Positions 1-10,628 of a stretch of 64,000 bases of DNA are shown here, piece by piece. The position numbers and the translations under genes were made by a program. The DNA lies in assembly GCF_001886185.1 (NCBI RefSeq), contig NZ_JXLA01000005.1, positions 87,366 through 151,365 of the forward strand, written 5' to 3'. Below the pieces are notes generated by a model. The model was not told the DNA's origin and did no database searches. It saw nothing but the letters and a program-made list of their open reading frames with translations. Position 1 is the stretch's first letter; every line of letters starts with the position of its first letter. Origin of the DNA: Enterococcus raffinosus (GTDB taxonomy: Bacteria; Bacillota; Bacilli; Lactobacillales; Enterococcaceae).

Positions 1-836
1 CACAAGAAGCGGCAAGTTATGATGCGTCAACCTTTATGATCTATAGTGGAGCGCCGCAAAATACGCGTCGTAAACCAGTAGATGAGATGAATATTCCGGC
101 TGGGAAAGAATTTATGAAGGAACAAGGATTGTCGAATATTGTCATGCATGCGCCGTATATCATTAATTTAGGCAATACGAAAAAGCCAGAGATGTTTCCT
201 TTTGCCGTTCAATTTTTACGTGATGAAATCATGCGGGCAGAGGCTCTAGGTGCGATGCAAATCACCTTACATCCAGGCGCTCACGTGGGAGCAGGTGAAA
301 AAGCGGGTCTTGATCAAATTATCAAAGGATTAAATGAAGTACTTACTAAAGATCAAAAAGCGCAAATTGCTCTGGAAACGATGGCGGGTAAAGGAACTGA
401 ATTAGGAAAAACGTTTGAAGAGCTCGCATACATTATTGATGGGGTCACGTTGAACGAGAAACTTTCGGTGACGTTTGATACTTGTCATACCAATGATGCA
501 GGCTACAATGTGAAGGATGATTTTGACGGAGTGTTGGCTGAGTTCGATCGGGTGATTGGCTTGGATCGCTTGAAGGTGATCCATGTAAATGACTCGAAAA
601 ATCCAATGGGTTCTCACAAGGACCGCCATGCCAATATTGGCTTCGGAACAATTGGTTTTGATACATTGAATGCTATCGTTCACCATGAAAAATTGAAAGA
701 ATTGCCAAAAATTTTAGAAACACCTTATGTTGGAGAAGACAAAAAAAATCAACAGGCGCCTTATGGATTTGAAATTGCTATGCTGAAAGCTGGTAAATTT
801 GATCCCGATTTATTAGAAAAAATTCAGGCACAATAA
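1..836 (+). CDS. nfo: Deoxyribonuclease IV (endonuclease IV), 5' end outside window
   Basis: Zinc-dependent AP endonuclease of base-excision repair, which cuts the backbone 5' of abasic sites. The reading frame is open from the window edge (first full codon at base 3), so about 20 N-terminal residues are missing; the in-frame ATG at 36 is internal, because residues before it ([10 protein letters not shown]) already match the family. Visible metal-site and family motifs are [31 protein letters not shown] and [10 protein letters not shown]. The C-terminus is complete and is followed at once by a terminator shared with the convergent proA. Function is certain from the family pattern. Confidence 0.96.
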   Translation, partial: QEAASYDASTFMIYSGAPQNTRRKPVDEMNIPAGKEFMKEQGLSNIVMHAPYIINLGNTKKPEMFPFAVQFLRDEIMRAEALGAMQITLHPGAHVGAGEKAGLDQIIKGLNEVLTKDQKAQIALETMAGKGTELGKTFEELAYIIDGVTLNEKLSVTFDTCHTNDAGYNVKDDFDGVLAEFDRVIGLDRLKVIHVNDSKNPMGSHKDRHANIGFGTIGFDTLNAIVHHEKLKELPKILETPYVGEDKKNQQAPYGFEIAMLKAGKFDPDLLEKIQAQ

Positions 837-837
837 T

Positions 838-875
838 GAAAAGGCACACGCTCTATTTTAGACGTGTGTCTTTTC
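838..875. terminator. Bidirectional terminator between nfo and proA
   Basis: GAAAAGGCACACG pairs with CGTGTGTCTTTTC (one G-U pair) around a short loop. The A-run on one side and T-run on the other let it serve both nfo (plus) and proA (minus). Confidence 0.85.
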
Positions 876-892
876 ATTAGTCTTATAGTATT

Positions 893-2143
893 TTATTCTC
901 TAATTTGCCCATCTCCGTAAATGATATATTTACTGGAAGTCAAATGTTCTAAGCCCATCGGACCACGTGCATGAAGCTTTTGTGTAGAAATCCCGATTTC
1001 TGCTCCAAAACCAAATTTGAAGCCATCGGTAAAGCGAGTAGAGGCATTGATATATACAGCCGCCGCATCCACTTCTTTTAAGAATTTTTGCCCATTGTGA
1101 TAACTATCCGTTACTATCGCTTCTGAATGCTTCGAATTGTAACGATTGATATGTTCAATTGCTTCATCGATGGAGGCAACGACTTTAACTGCCAAGATGT
1201 AATCTAGAAATTCTGTTGCCCAATCTTCTTCAGTTGCTAAGGATGCTTGTGTTAAATAAGACAAAGCGTTCGAATCGGCACGTAAAGATACACCGTGTGA
1301 AATCAAATTTTTTTCGATCATTGGCAGAAATTCCGAGGCAATGTCTTCATGAACCAGTAAGGTTTCGATTGCGTTGCACACTGAAGGACGTTGTGCTTTC
1401 GCATTCACGACGATGTCGCTGGCCATATCTAATTGCGCTGCATTATCTACATATACGTGATTGTTCCCTGTTCCTGTCTCGATTACAGGGACAGTAGCGC
1501 TATTTTTAACACGTTGGATCAAACCAGCTCCGCCTCGAGGAATTAAGACATCTAGATAATCATTTAACCGCATCATTTCGTTTGCTACATCATGAGAAGT
1601 GTCATTGACGAACTGGATCATCCCAATGTCTAATTGTTTATTTTGTAAAGTTTTCTGCATGAGCTTAACTAGGGCTTGGTTTGAGTAGAAGGCTTCCTTG
1701 CCGCCGCGCAATATTACTGCATTTCCCGACTTGAAGCATAAACTAGCCGCATCGGTTGTTACATTTGGTCGCGATTCAAAGATGATCCCGATTACACCTA
1801 ATGGCACACGCTGTTGTCCCACCATTAGCTGATCTTCGGTACGCCACATTTTTTCTACGACGCCTATTGGATCCGCTAAAGCCGCTACTTGCCGGATTCC
1901 TTCAGCCATTTCTTGGATTCTATCGTCGGTTAAACGCAAACGATCCATCAGCGGTTCTGGAATGCCGTTTTCCTTGGCTTGCTTCAGATCTTGCTGATTT
2001 GCTTGTAGAATCGTGGTTTTACTGTTTTCTAAGTCGATTGCCATCTGTAGTAGACAGTCATTTTTCTTGCTGGTCTCCAGTTGACTTAACTCTTGCGCGG
2101 CTTTTTTGCTTTTTTCTCCTAAACTGATCATTAAGTTATTCAT
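893..2143 (-). CDS. proA: Gamma-glutamyl phosphate reductase
   Basis: NADPH-dependent reduction of gamma-glutamyl phosphate to glutamate-5-semialdehyde, second step of proline synthesis; cytosolic. The protein has 416 residues, the normal family length, with the aldehyde-dehydrogenase fold. The catalytic cysteine lies in RPSVCNA at about residues 252-258, and [14 protein letters not shown] near residue 116 is a family signature. The start ATG overlaps the last 8 bases of proB, and a strong AGGAGG lies just upstream inside proB, so the two are translationally coupled. Confidence 0.97.
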   Translation of the reverse strand: MNNLMISLGEKSKKAAQELSQLETSKKNDCLLQMAIDLENSKTTILQANQQDLKQAKENGIPEPLMDRLRLTDDRIQEMAEGIRQVAALADPIGVVEKMWRTEDQLMVGQQRVPLGVIGIIFESRPNVTTDAASLCFKSGNAVILRGGKEAFYSNQALVKLMQKTLQNKQLDIGMIQFVNDTSHDVANEMMRLNDYLDVLIPRGGAGLIQRVKNSATVPVIETGTGNNHVYVDNAAQLDMASDIVVNAKAQRPSVCNAIETLLVHEDIASEFLPMIEKNLISHGVSLRADSNALSYLTQASLATEEDWATEFLDYILAVKVVASIDEAIEHINRYNSKHSEAIVTDSYHNGQKFLKEVDAAAVYINASTRFTDGFKFGFGAEIGISTQKLHARGPMGLEHLTSSKYIIYGDGQIRE

Positions 2144-2945
2144 GTTGTCCCTCCTTGAATAATGTTCCGACTTCTACGCCTGCTAAAATATCAAAAATTA
2201 TTCTGGGAGGTTTTCCATTTGCCAAGACCATAGCGCTTTTTACGTCTAAGATTCGTTGAGCGGCCTTCAATTTGCTGACCATGCCGCCTGTTCCGAAGCG
2301 ACTTCCTTTTCCACCTGCTTGGTCCATCAGTGTTTGGTTGATTGTGGAGATAGTGGAGTAGAGAATGGCCTGCTTATTCTTTGATGGGTTATCAGAATAG
2401 AACCCATCAATATCGCTTAGCATAATTAACAAATCCGCATCCATTAATTGTACAACGATTGCTGATAATTCATCATTATCACCAAATCTTCTCGTGTGAT
2501 CCATTTCGTCCACAGCTACAGTATCATTTTCATTTATGATTGGAACGATGCCCATCGAAAGAAGCTGCTCCAAGGTGTTAATTACATTTTTTCGACTTTC
2601 TGGAAAATCTACTACGTCTCGCGTTAACAGCACTTGAGCCGTTTGTTGACTATAGCCTAAAAAACGCTGATTATAGATGTGCATCAGCTCTGATTGTCCT
2701 ACAGCTGCGACTGCTTGCTGTACAGGGATCTCCCGTGGACGTTCTGGGATATGAAGCTTGTCCATGCCGACACCAATAGCGCCAGAAGAGACTAATAGTA
2801 TTTCTTTTCCTTGATTGCGTAGATCGGTGAGTACAAATGCTAATTGATCAATACCATCCAAATTAATCTTACCGTTTGGGTGGATCAAAGAACTTGTTCC
2901 GATCTTTACAACAATCCGATTTACAGATTTTAAAAACTCTCTCAT
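2136..2945 (-). CDS. proB: Glutamate 5-kinase
   Basis: ATP-dependent phosphorylation of glutamate, first and usually feedback-inhibited step of proline synthesis. It has 269 residues: the amino-acid-kinase fold is complete (VVKIGTSSL at the N-terminus, [27 protein letters not shown]), but the C-terminal PUA domain of the E. coli enzyme is absent, as in some other short-form ProB proteins. First gene of proBA. No proC is nearby, so the last reductase must be encoded elsewhere. Confidence 0.96.
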   Translation of the reverse strand: MREFLKSVNRIVVKIGTSSLIHPNGKINLDGIDQLAFVLTDLRNQGKEILLVSSGAIGVGMDKLHIPERPREIPVQQAVAAVGQSELMHIYNQRFLGYSQQTAQVLLTRDVVDFPESRKNVINTLEQLLSMGIVPIINENDTVAVDEMDHTRRFGDNDELSAIVVQLMDADLLIMLSDIDGFYSDNPSKNKQAILYSTISTINQTLMDQAGGKGSRFGTGGMVSKLKAAQRILDVKSAMVLANGKPPRIIFDILAGVEVGTLFKEGQHE

Positions 2946-3244
2946 ACTTACACCTCTTCACTTAGCCACCAGCGAGGAAGATATTGTTTTGCATTTTAGC
3001 ATATTCTAATCAATATTTCATCATTTATTTAAAAATAATTGAGTATTTTCACTTTTTCTTCAATTTGGTAAGAGAGCTTTTGTTCTAGTTTTTAATTAGT
3101 AAGTAAAAAAGGAACACGTCTCACCCAATAAATAAGATTGGACTAAATTTACACAGACAGATTTGAAGTTTCTTAAAACGTCTTTTCTTTTGGGGAATCT
3201 TTTAGTAAAATGTATGAGAATGTGTCAGGAAAGGAGCGGTGAAA
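2946..3244. other. Intergenic region between proB and yneF
   Basis: About 300 AT-rich bases between divergent genes, so it should hold promoters for both. I see no riboswitch, T-box motif, perfect operator palindrome or coding potential here. Confidence 0.5.
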
Positions 3245-3463
3245 ATGGTATCAACTGGAATCGTAGTATTGATCGCAGTAATCGCTGCACTATTAGGTGC
3301 TGTCGGCGGTTTCTTCTTAGCTCGTAAATATATGCAAGACTATTTCAAAAAGAATCCTCCAATCAACGAGGATATGTTACGTCAGATGATGATGTCGATG
3401 GGGCAAAAGCCTTCAGAGAAAAAAGTTCGTCAAATGATGCAGCAAATGAAAAATCAACAATAA
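3245..3463 (+). CDS. yneF: YneF family (UPF0154) small membrane protein
   Basis: A 72-residue protein with one N-terminal membrane helix (about residues 4-27, [20 protein letters not shown]) and a charged cytosolic tail rich in methionine and glutamine ([29 protein letters not shown] region). This matches the YneF/UPF0154 family of Firmicutes, whose function is unknown. The ATG at 3245 is preferred over the in-frame GTG at 3239 because the AAGGAG ribosome site sits about 8 bases before the ATG but almost touches the GTG. It is a single gene between terminators. Confidence 0.85.
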   Translation: MVSTGIVVLIAVIAALLGAVGGFFLARKYMQDYFKKNPPINEDMLRQMMMSMGQKPSEKKVRQMMQQMKNQQ

Positions 3464-3469
3464 TTTTGC

Positions 3470-3507
3470 AAGGACAATCGTCGCAGGATGATTGCCCTTC
3501 TTTTTTG
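3470..3507 (+). terminator. Terminator after yneF
   Basis: AAGGACAATCGTC, a short loop, then GATGATTGCCCTT, followed by a T-run. Confidence 0.85.
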
Positions 3508-3694
3508 ACCTGATGTATTCAGAGAGGTGCACCAGTTATCATTCAAAAACTCTCATCAATGAGTCAGCATAATAAATGTGAGAATTTCCCAAGCCTCATT
3601 ATGAAGAAAATAGGGAAGGTTACATTTAGTAAGCAGATTTGTCGACAGAATAAACACTTGGATGTAAAGTTAAGCCGAATGGGGGAATGACTGA

Positions 3695-4609
3695 ATGTAT
3701 GATGTAATAGTTATCGGTGCGGGTCCAGCAGGGATGACCGCAGCCTTATACGCTTCACGCTCAAACTTAAAAGTTCTTTTAATTGAACGTGGCGCACCAG
3801 GCGGACAAATGAACAATACCGCTGAAGTTGAAAATTATCCTGGTTTTGAATCAATCATGGGACCTGAGCTTGCAATGAAAATGTATGATGGTGTCACGAA
3901 ATTCGGTACAGAGAATGCTTATGGAATCGTTCAGGACATCAAGGATCATGGAGACTACAAAGAAGTAATTACTGAAGATAAAAGCTATCAAGCCAAGACC
4001 ATCATTGTTGCAACAGGGTGTGTCCATCGTAAATTAGGTGTGCCAGGAGAAGAATCCTTTGCAGGACGAGGAGTTTCCTATTGTGCAGTTTGTGATGGTG
4101 CATTTTTCCGCAATAAACGCTTGATTGTTGTCGGTGGAGGGGATTCAGCAGTTGAAGAAGCGATTTATTTAACTCGTTTTGCTTCTGAGGTGGTCATTGT
4201 ACATCGCCGCGATGAATTACGGGCGCAAAAGATTATTCAAGATCGTGCCTTTGCTAATGAGAAAATTTCATTTATTTGGGATAGTGTAGTGGATGAAATC
4301 GTCGGCAACGACATGGTTGTTACAGGGGCTCAAATCCGCAATGTGAAAACTGGAGAGGTTCATTTAGAGCCTGCAGATGGCGCTTTTATTTATGTTGGTT
4401 TGGAACCACTAACTGAGCCATTTAAGAATAGCGGGATTACAAATGCCGCTGGCTGGATTGAAACCGATCATGAAATGAAGACAAAAATTCCTGGTGTCTT
4501 TGCTATTGGTGACGCCCGTGAAAAAGATTTACGCCAAATCACGACTGCTGTCGGTGAAGGTGGAATCGCAGGACAACAAGTTTATAAGTACATCGAAGCA
4601 CAAAATTAA
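3695..4609 (+). CDS. trxB: Thioredoxin reductase
   Basis: FAD/NADPH flavoenzyme that reduces thioredoxin. It has 304 residues, the standard bacterial low-molecular-weight length. Visible: FAD-binding GAGPAG at residues 8-13, redox-active CAVC at 130-133 (CAVCDG), the NADP-binding GGGDSAVEEA region near 147, and the C-terminal FAD motif IGDAR near 270. A GGGGGAATGAC ribosome site precedes the ATG. Monocistronic, with a terminator after it. Confidence 0.97.
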   Translation: MYDVIVIGAGPAGMTAALYASRSNLKVLLIERGAPGGQMNNTAEVENYPGFESIMGPELAMKMYDGVTKFGTENAYGIVQDIKDHGDYKEVITEDKSYQAKTIIVATGCVHRKLGVPGEESFAGRGVSYCAVCDGAFFRNKRLIVVGGGDSAVEEAIYLTRFASEVVIVHRRDELRAQKIIQDRAFANEKISFIWDSVVDEIVGNDMVVTGAQIRNVKTGEVHLEPADGAFIYVGLEPLTEPFKNSGITNAAGWIETDHEMKTKIPGVFAIGDAREKDLRQITTAVGEGGIAGQQVYKYIEAQN

Positions 4610-4615
4610 TCAGGG

Positions 4616-4647
4616 AGAGGAAGGCCAATCGTGTCTTCCTCTTTTTT
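4616..4647 (+). terminator. Terminator after trxB
   Basis: AGAGGAAG and CTTCCTCT form the stem, followed by a run of six Ts. Confidence 0.88.
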
Positions 4648-4754
4648 AGAAAAAATACGGGCTTTTCGGCACGACCAAATGCAAGTTTTCTTTGCCGAAT
4701 ATAACAGTAATGGTATACTTAAATGGTAAGAAAAATTTGAAAGAGGTGTGTTTC

Positions 4755-6479
4755 ATGTCTTGGGAACAAGTTTATGAGCAATGGATTGATTCAGATAAAT
4801 TAGATGAAAAAATGCGTAAAGAATTACAAGACCTAGGTAAAGACCCAGAGTTGAAAAAAGATGCGTTTTATAAACAACTAGAATTTGGAACGGCAGGGAT
4901 GCGCGGAGTATTAGGTCCAGGTGTCAATCGGATGAATATTTTTACTATTCGTCAAGCAACTGAAGGATTGGCGCGTTTTATGGATACACAAGATCCTGAG
5001 ACTAAACGTCGTGGTGTAGCAATTGCGTATGATTCACGCCACATGTCACCAGAGTTCGCGATGGAAGCGGCAAAAACATTAGCCAAACACGATATTCCAT
5101 CATTTGTATTTGAAAGTTTACGTCCAACACCAGAGTTGTCTTTTGCTGTTCGTTTTGAAAATGCATTTACAGGAATTATGATTACGGCCTCTCACAACCC
5201 AGCAGAATATAACGGTTATAAAGTCTATGGCGAAGATGGTGGGCAAATGCCGCCAGAAGATGCAGATGCATTGACGAAGTTTGTACGTGCTGTAGAAAAC
5301 CCATTAGAAGTTGAAGTTTTAGCGGATGAAGAGGTTGAACACAGCGGACTGATCAATATTATTGGTGATGAAGTGGACTCAGAATACTTGAAAGAGATCA
5401 AATCAGTAACCATCAACCAAGAATTGATTGATGAAATGGGCAAAGAGCTAAAATTAGTTTACACGCCATTACATGGTACTGGGAAAATGTTGGGTGAAAA
5501 AGCCTTGAAGCAAGCAGGTTTCGAAAAATTTGTTTTAGTACCAGAACAAGCAATCGCTGATCCAGATTTCTCTACAGTAAAATCACCAAATCCAGAAGAA
5601 CATTCAGCCTTTGAATATGCCATTAAGCTAGGAGAACAAGAAGGGGCTGACTTGTTGATCGCAACGGACCCTGATGCCGATCGACTAGGCGCTGCTGTTC
5701 GTTTGCCTGATGGCCGTTATCAAGTATTGACAGGAAATCAAATCGGCGCGATTATGATTCGTTATATTTTAGAGGCACATAAACAAGCGGGAACTTTACC
5801 ATCTAATGCAGTTGTTTTAAAATCAATCGTATCAAGTGAATTAGCGACAACCATCGCGGATTCTTATAACGTGAAGATGGTAGATGTGCTGACTGGATTC
5901 AAGTTTATCGCTGAAAAAATCCAACAATATGAAGATGATAACTCGCAAACATTCATGTTTGGCTTTGAAGAAAGCTATGGCTATTTGATTAAGTCTTTTG
6001 TCCGCGATAAAGATGCGATTCAAGCATTAGTGCTACTAGCTGAAGTAGCAGCTTACTATAAAAAACAGGGTAAAACTTTATATGACGGCTTACAGGATAT
6101 TTTTGAAGAATACGGATATTATGCAGAAAAAACCATCTCTGTTACCTTGAGCGGTGCTGAGGGAGCTGAACAAATCAAAACGATTATGGGTAATTTACGT
6201 AACGAGGCACCAAAAGCATTCGCAGATGTCGCAGTTACCTTGACTGAAGATTTCAAAGCGTCTAAAGCTATTGATGCTGAAGGAAATGAAACTGCGATCG
6301 ATATGCCAGCTTCAGATGTCTTGAAATACACATTGGCAGATGAAACTTGGATTGCCGTTCGACCTTCTGGTACAGAACCAAAAATCAAATTCTATATCGG
6401 TGTAAAAGGCGACTCTCATGATGCTGCTGCAGAAAAAATTGCAACTTATGAAAAAGCGATCCGCAAAATTGCCGAATAG
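4755..6479 (+). CDS. Phosphoglucomutase/phosphomannomutase (alpha-D-phosphohexomutase)
   Basis: Interconverts glucose-1-phosphate and glucose-6-phosphate (or the mannose pair), feeding UDP-glucose and cell-envelope sugars. 574 residues, as in the PgcA-type enzymes of Firmicutes. The phosphoserine loop TASHNP is at residues 144-149 (Ser146), the magnesium loop DPDADR at 305-310, the sugar-binding GFEESYGY follows, and the phosphate-binding RPSGTEPKIKFY is near the C-terminus. I chose the ATG at 4755 because it follows AAAGAGGTG at correct spacing and begins the conserved N-terminus (MSWEQVYEQW); the longer frame from 4692 adds 21 residues with no ribosome site. Glucose versus mannose preference cannot be told from sequence. 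Confidence 0.93.
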   Translation: MSWEQVYEQWIDSDKLDEKMRKELQDLGKDPELKKDAFYKQLEFGTAGMRGVLGPGVNRMNIFTIRQATEGLARFMDTQDPETKRRGVAIAYDSRHMSPEFAMEAAKTLAKHDIPSFVFESLRPTPELSFAVRFENAFTGIMITASHNPAEYNGYKVYGEDGGQMPPEDADALTKFVRAVENPLEVEVLADEEVEHSGLINIIGDEVDSEYLKEIKSVTINQELIDEMGKELKLVYTPLHGTGKMLGEKALKQAGFEKFVLVPEQAIADPDFSTVKSPNPEEHSAFEYAIKLGEQEGADLLIATDPDADRLGAAVRLPDGRYQVLTGNQIGAIMIRYILEAHKQAGTLPSNAVVLKSIVSSELATTIADSYNVKMVDVLTGFKFIAEKIQQYEDDNSQTFMFGFEESYGYLIKSFVRDKDAIQALVLLAEVAAYYKKQGKTLYDGLQDIFEEYGYYAEKTISVTLSGAEGAEQIKTIMGNLRNEAPKAFADVAVTLTEDFKASKAIDAEGNETAIDMPASDVLKYTLADETWIAVRPSGTEPKIKFYIGVKGDSHDAAAEKIATYEKAIRKIAE

Positions 6480-6497
6480 AGTAAATGAGGGCTATAA

Positions 6498-6785
6498 ATG
6501 AAGGAACACGAAGAATTTCAAGCGGTCAGCCAATTTTTTAAAATTTTGAGTGACCCAACACGTTTAAAAATTTTGATGTTTCTAAAAGAGGGAGAGCGGA
6601 ATGTTTCATCAATCAGTGATACGCTAGCAATGGAACAATCTGCTGTTTCTCATCAATTAAAATTATTACGTGACAACCGTTTAGTCAAAGCGCGTCGTGA
6701 CGGCAAGGCTATGCTTTACAGTCTGGATGATCAACACGTCCTTGATGTTTTAGAGCAAACCTTCCGACACGTCCTGCACCAATAA
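6498..6785 (+). CDS. ArsR/SmtB-family metal sensor, CzrA-like
   Basis: A 95-residue winged-helix dimeric repressor. The recognition helix region is SAVSHQLKLLR (about 48-58). The C-terminal helix holds D78, H80, H91 and H94 (LDDQHV ... RHVLH), the same spacing as the alpha-5 zinc/cobalt site of S. aureus CzrA (D84, H86, H97, H100). So it probably derepresses a zinc or cobalt efflux gene when the metal is in excess. It lies 18 bases after the phosphohexomutase gene and may be co-transcribed with it; no metal transporter is adjacent, so its target is elsewhere. No cysteine metal site of the CadC type is present. Confidence 0.88.
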   Translation: MKEHEEFQAVSQFFKILSDPTRLKILMFLKEGERNVSSISDTLAMEQSAVSHQLKLLRDNRLVKARRDGKAMLYSLDDQHVLDVLEQTFRHVLHQ

Positions 6786-6829
6786 AAAAGAGCTTTTCCA
6801 AAATTTTTGGAAAAGCTCTTTTTTTTTGC
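6786..6829 (+). terminator. Terminator after the ArsR-family gene
   Basis: Perfect stem AAAAGAGCTTTTCCAAAA / TTTTGGAAAAGCTCTTTT with a T-run; it reads as a terminator on the plus strand. Confidence 0.9.
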
Positions 6830-6912
6830 AGAAATTTTGTTATACTGATAGCTAACTATTAGAATATGATGAAATTACTTTTAATACGAATGTAATTTAG
6901 TGGAGGCGGATT

Positions 6913-8202
6913 ATGGAAAAAGCAGTCAAGGTAGGTCTATTAGGTTTAGGTGTAGTAGGTACTGGTGTCTTGGAAATTTTGTCAGATCATCGAGATAAAA
7001 TTGAAAAAAGTATCGGCGGTCCCTTGGTTGTAACAAAAGCATTGATCCGACCAGAGGAAGATAAAAGCGCCTTAGCAGAGAAATATGATTTGGAATTGGT
7101 TACTGAGCTCGATTCTATTCTAAACGATCCTGAAATTTCCATTGTTGTGGAGGTAATGGGTCGTATCGAGCCGGCTAAGACGTTCATTAAAAAAGCGTTA
7201 TTGGCGGGGAAAAATGTTGTGACCGCAAACAAGGATTTATTGGCGCAGCATGGCAGTGAATTGGTAAATCTTGCACGAGAGCAGCAACGGAATTTGTATT
7301 ATGAAGCCAGTGTCGCTGGTGGGATTCCGATCTTACGAACGATTGCTAATAGTTTGGCTGCCGATGATATTACCGAAGTTTTAGGTATTGTCAATGGAAC
7401 GACCAATTACATGTTGACGAAAATGGTGCAGGAGCAACGCACTTACGATGAAACCTTGAAGGAAGCGCAAGAGCTTGGCTTTGCAGAAAGTGATCCAACA
7501 AATGATGTGGACGGAATTGATGCTGCTTATAAAATGGTCATTTTAAGCAAGTTTGCTTTTGGGATGTCTATAACGATGGATCAAGTTAAGATCAAGGGAA
7601 TTCGCGGTTTAGCCGCTGAAGATGTTTCTTTAGCTGATCAGCTTGGTTATACGATCAAGCTTATTGGATCGACAATCAAAAAGGACGATACGATTTCAGT
7701 TGAAGTCGGTCCGATTTTAGTTCCGCATGAGCATCCACTTGCTTCCATTCACAATGAGATGAACGCTGTTTTTGTTAAAAGTTCAGGGATTGGCGAATCT
7801 ATGTATTATGGGCCAGGTGCTGGTGCACGTCCTACGGCAACCAGTATTGTGGCTGATTTGATGACGATTGTGAATAAGATGAAAAAGAATACTGTAGGGC
7901 ATCGTTTTACTGGCTATACCCAACCAACGAAATTAACATCACCGAGTGACAATATCAGTAAATACTTTTTATCTTTAGAAATGCCAGATGAGCCGGGTCA
8001 ATTCTTGAAGCTGGCTGAGATCATGACAGAGACAAAAGTAGGATTTGAACAAGTTGTTCAGGAAAAAGGTGATGGTGAGACTGCACGGGTTGTCTTGATC
8101 ACACATGAAACATCAGAGACAAAGATGAATACCGTTCAAAAGGAAATTAAAGAAAAAACCGGCTACAAATTGATATCATTGATGAAAGTTATGGGGGAAT
8201 AA
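6913..8202 (+). CDS. hom: Homoserine dehydrogenase
   Basis: NAD(P)H reduction of aspartate semialdehyde to homoserine, the branch point for threonine and methionine. 429 residues: Rossmann start GLGVVGTGV at residues 9-17, the family signature around [11 protein letters not shown] and the [10 protein letters not shown] motif, and a C-terminal ACT domain (about 350-429) which in this family mediates threonine feedback. GGAGG precedes the ATG. First gene of hom-thrC-thrB. The enzymes that make aspartate semialdehyde are not in this window. Confidence 0.97.
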   Translation: MEKAVKVGLLGLGVVGTGVLEILSDHRDKIEKSIGGPLVVTKALIRPEEDKSALAEKYDLELVTELDSILNDPEISIVVEVMGRIEPAKTFIKKALLAGKNVVTANKDLLAQHGSELVNLAREQQRNLYYEASVAGGIPILRTIANSLAADDITEVLGIVNGTTNYMLTKMVQEQRTYDETLKEAQELGFAESDPTNDVDGIDAAYKMVILSKFAFGMSITMDQVKIKGIRGLAAEDVSLADQLGYTIKLIGSTIKKDDTISVEVGPILVPHEHPLASIHNEMNAVFVKSSGIGESMYYGPGAGARPTATSIVADLMTIVNKMKKNTVGHRFTGYTQPTKLTSPSDNISKYFLSLEMPDEPGQFLKLAEIMTETKVGFEQVVQEKGDGETARVVLITHETSETKMNTVQKEIKEKTGYKLISLMKVMGE

Positions 8203-8204
8203 GC

Positions 8205-9263
8205 ATGTACGAAGGTCTATTAAAACAATATAAAGAGTATTTACCAATTACAGAGAAGACACCTCAAATTGCCTTAGCAGAAGGAAACACACCGTTGATT
8301 CCTTTAAAGAATCTTTCAAAAGAGTTGGGAATTACTTTGTATGGGAAGTACGAAGGTTTAAACCCCACAGGCTCATTTAAAGATCGGGGCATGGTGATGG
8401 CTGTAGCGAAAGCGGTAGAAGATGGAGCAAAAGCGATTATTTGTGCATCAACGGGAAATACAAGTGCTGCTGCTGCCGCCTACGCAACGCGTGCTGGTAT
8501 TAAAGCATATGTCGTAATTCCAGACGGAAAAATCGCTATGGGTAAATTAGCTCAAGCGATTGCCTATGGCGCGGATATTATCTCAATTCCCGGAAACTTT
8601 GATGAGGCGTTAAAAGCCGTACGTGATATTGCTGAAACTGAAGCAGTGGCTTTAGTAAACTCCGTAAATCCTTACCGTTTGGAAGGACAAAAAACGGCTG
8701 CTTTTGAAATCTGTGAACAATTGGAACAAGCGCCAGATGTTTTGGCGATTCCTGTCGGGAATGCTGGAAATATTTCTGCGTATTGGAAAGGGTTCAAAGA
8801 ATGGCATGAGAAAAAAGGGACCGAATTGCCACGTATGCATGGATTTGAGGCAGAGGGAGCCGCAGCGATTGTAAAAGGTGAGGTTATCGATGCACCAGAA
8901 ACAGTAGCGACTGCCATTCGTATTGGAAATCCTGCTAGCTGGAAACTGGCTGAAGCTGCTCGAGATGAATCCAAAGGCTATATCGATTCAGTGACAGACG
9001 AAGAAATTCTTAATGCTTATCGAAAGGTTGCAGCCCAAGAAGGCGTATTTGTTGAGCCAGGCTCTGCAGCTTCTCTTGCCGGGGTAATCCAACATGTGAA
9101 AAATGGCCGGATCAAACCAGGTGAGACGGTGGTAACGGTCTTCACTGGAAATGGATTGAAGGATCCGGATACGGCAATCAATGAAACAGATATTAAGATT
9201 AACAAGATGAGTGATTTGGAGGATATGCGCCGACACTTACGTGAAGGAGTGGCCGCACTATGA
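8205..9263 (+). CDS. thrC: Threonine synthase
   Basis: PLP enzyme converting O-phosphohomoserine to threonine. 352 residues, the short Bacillus-type form. The PLP lysine is K59 in [11 protein letters not shown]; the pyridoxal phosphate loop [10 protein letters not shown] and the [11 protein letters not shown] segment are present. It begins 2 bases after hom and overlaps thrB by 4 bases (ATGA), which indicates translational coupling. Confidence 0.97.
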   Translation: MYEGLLKQYKEYLPITEKTPQIALAEGNTPLIPLKNLSKELGITLYGKYEGLNPTGSFKDRGMVMAVAKAVEDGAKAIICASTGNTSAAAAAYATRAGIKAYVVIPDGKIAMGKLAQAIAYGADIISIPGNFDEALKAVRDIAETEAVALVNSVNPYRLEGQKTAAFEICEQLEQAPDVLAIPVGNAGNISAYWKGFKEWHEKKGTELPRMHGFEAEGAAAIVKGEVIDAPETVATAIRIGNPASWKLAEAARDESKGYIDSVTDEEILNAYRKVAAQEGVFVEPGSAASLAGVIQHVKNGRIKPGETVVTVFTGNGLKDPDTAINETDIKINKMSDLEDMRRHLREGVAAL

Positions 9264-10123
9264 AAATCCGCGTCCCAGCAACGAGTGCCAATTTAGGTCC
9301 CGGCTTTGATTCCTGCGGGATCGCGTTGTCACAATATTTGACTATTGATATAGGTCCTGAAACAAAACAGTGGCAGATTGATCATCAATTAGGAAGTGCC
9401 ATTCCTACAGATGAAAAAAATCTGTTAATTCAAACAGCTTTAGATTTGGCTCCTAAGCTAACGCCGCATAAAATTACTATGACTTCAGATATTCCTATCG
9501 CTCGTGGATTAGGGAGCAGTTCCTCCGTTGTAGTAGCCGGCATCGAACTAGCCAATCGGTTAGGGAATTTAGGAATGACGCCACAGCAAAAAGTGTCCTA
9601 TGCAACAAAAATCGAAGGACACCCAGACAATGTCGCACCAGCAATCTGTGGCGATTTTGTCGTTGCGAGCTATAACAACAATGAGGTGAATTTTGTAAAA
9701 CATACATTTCCTGATTGTGATGTAATTGCCTTTATTCCAAATCACGAGTTATTGACTTCGGAAAGTCGTGCGGTTTTACCAAAGGAAATGTCTTATCGCG
9801 ATGCTGTCAAAGCCAGCTCAATCGGGAATGTGATGATTGCGGCTGTTCTAAATGGTAATTTGCCATTAGCTGGAAAGATGATGGAACGAGATATTTTGCA
9901 TGAGAGTCATCGCCAGCATCTCGTACCTCATTTGAAAAAAATCCGTGAGTTTTGCAAAGCTTATGGTGGATATGGCAGCTTTTTAAGTGGTGCGGGCCCA
10001 ACGGTGCTTGTTTTAACACCGTCTGAAAATACAGAAAAACTGGTGAAAACTTTAAAGGCATTTGACCATGAAGCACTAATTGATGTGCTTTCAGTCGAAA
10101 AAGAAGGCGTTCAAATATTTTAA
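9260..10123 (+). CDS. thrB: Homoserine kinase
   Basis: GHMP-family kinase that phosphorylates homoserine with ATP. 287 residues; the ATP loop RGLGSSSSV is at 82-90, and the N-terminal [13 protein letters not shown] and C-terminal [11 protein letters not shown] are family motifs. The order hom-thrC-thrB is the usual Gram-positive one. Its stop codon lies only a few bases before the methionine T-box leader, so metY must be controlled separately although the genes share homoserine as substrate. Confidence 0.97.
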   Translation: MKIRVPATSANLGPGFDSCGIALSQYLTIDIGPETKQWQIDHQLGSAIPTDEKNLLIQTALDLAPKLTPHKITMTSDIPIARGLGSSSSVVVAGIELANRLGNLGMTPQQKVSYATKIEGHPDNVAPAICGDFVVASYNNNEVNFVKHTFPDCDVIAFIPNHELLTSESRAVLPKEMSYRDAVKASSIGNVMIAAVLNGNLPLAGKMMERDILHESHRQHLVPHLKKIREFCKAYGGYGSFLSGAGPTVLVLTPSENTEKLVKTLKAFDHEALIDVLSVEKEGVQIF

Positions 10124-10127
10124 TTGC

Positions 10128-10360
10128 GTAGAAGAGAAGAGTACAGCAGATCGGACTTGACAGAGAGCTTCGTTAACTGAGAAGAAGCAGCAGCGATTCG
10201 TTGGAAGATGGCCTTGGAGCAATTGTCTATAGGACACGGGAATGCCCGTTATAGCAGTTCGTAGCAATACGACAAAAGTTCAGTCTTGTGAGGGACTGAT
10301 AAATTAAGGTGGTACCACGGCACTCCCGTCCTTTCAGATATGAAAAGACGGGAGTTTTTT
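10128..10360 (+). promoter_or_regulatory. T-box riboswitch, probably tRNA-Met responsive, controlling metY-metA
   Basis: The 3' half holds the T-box sequence AAGGTGGTACCACGG (about 10309-10323) followed by a terminator stem ACTCCCGTC / GACGGGAGT and a T-run ending near 10360. In stem I, AGTA on the 5' side near 10140 and GGAAGATGGCC near 10204 on the 3' side fit a loop-E specifier bulge whose codon would be ATG. That agrees with the downstream methionine genes. Uncharged tRNA would favour the antiterminator. The specifier assignment is my reading without folding software. Confidence 0.9.
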
Positions 10361-10565
10361 GTCAGTTCTACTTTTTGCAGTTCATGTTATTTGAGCTGGA
10401 GGACTCAATAGTTATTGAAATTGTTGAACAGGCTGTTTAGTAGAATGATAGTTCGACGAGGCTAAGAATAAATTTTGTCAGAAATTTATAGACCCTCTGA
10501 ATATTGAGTCGACTGCGAGTTGCACTTCCTGCTTTAGCAGGTTAGTGGAATCGTATTTGTATCAC
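10361..10565 (+). repeat. Structured intergenic repeat, copy A (two units)
   Basis: Member of the family described in the findings. Unit 1 begins CAGTTCTACTTTTTGCAG; its outer stem is TTCTACT (10366-10372) with AGTAGAA (10439-10445), followed by AATGATAG and then AAATTTTGTCAGAAATTT. Unit 2 has the small hairpin CCTGCT / AGCAGG at 10528-10541, then TTAGTGGAATCGTAT. The element fills the gap between the T-box terminator and the metY ribosome site. It has no coding potential. Confidence 0.65.
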
Positions 10566-10628
10566 CCAATCACGTTTAATTTAAGCATCATTTATTGACT
10601 ATATTATTTCAAATGAGGAGGAAGAATA

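Noticed and set aside
4692..4754. N-terminal extension of the phosphohexomutase
   Set aside because: The added residues are not conserved and AAAGAGGTG precedes ATG 4755.
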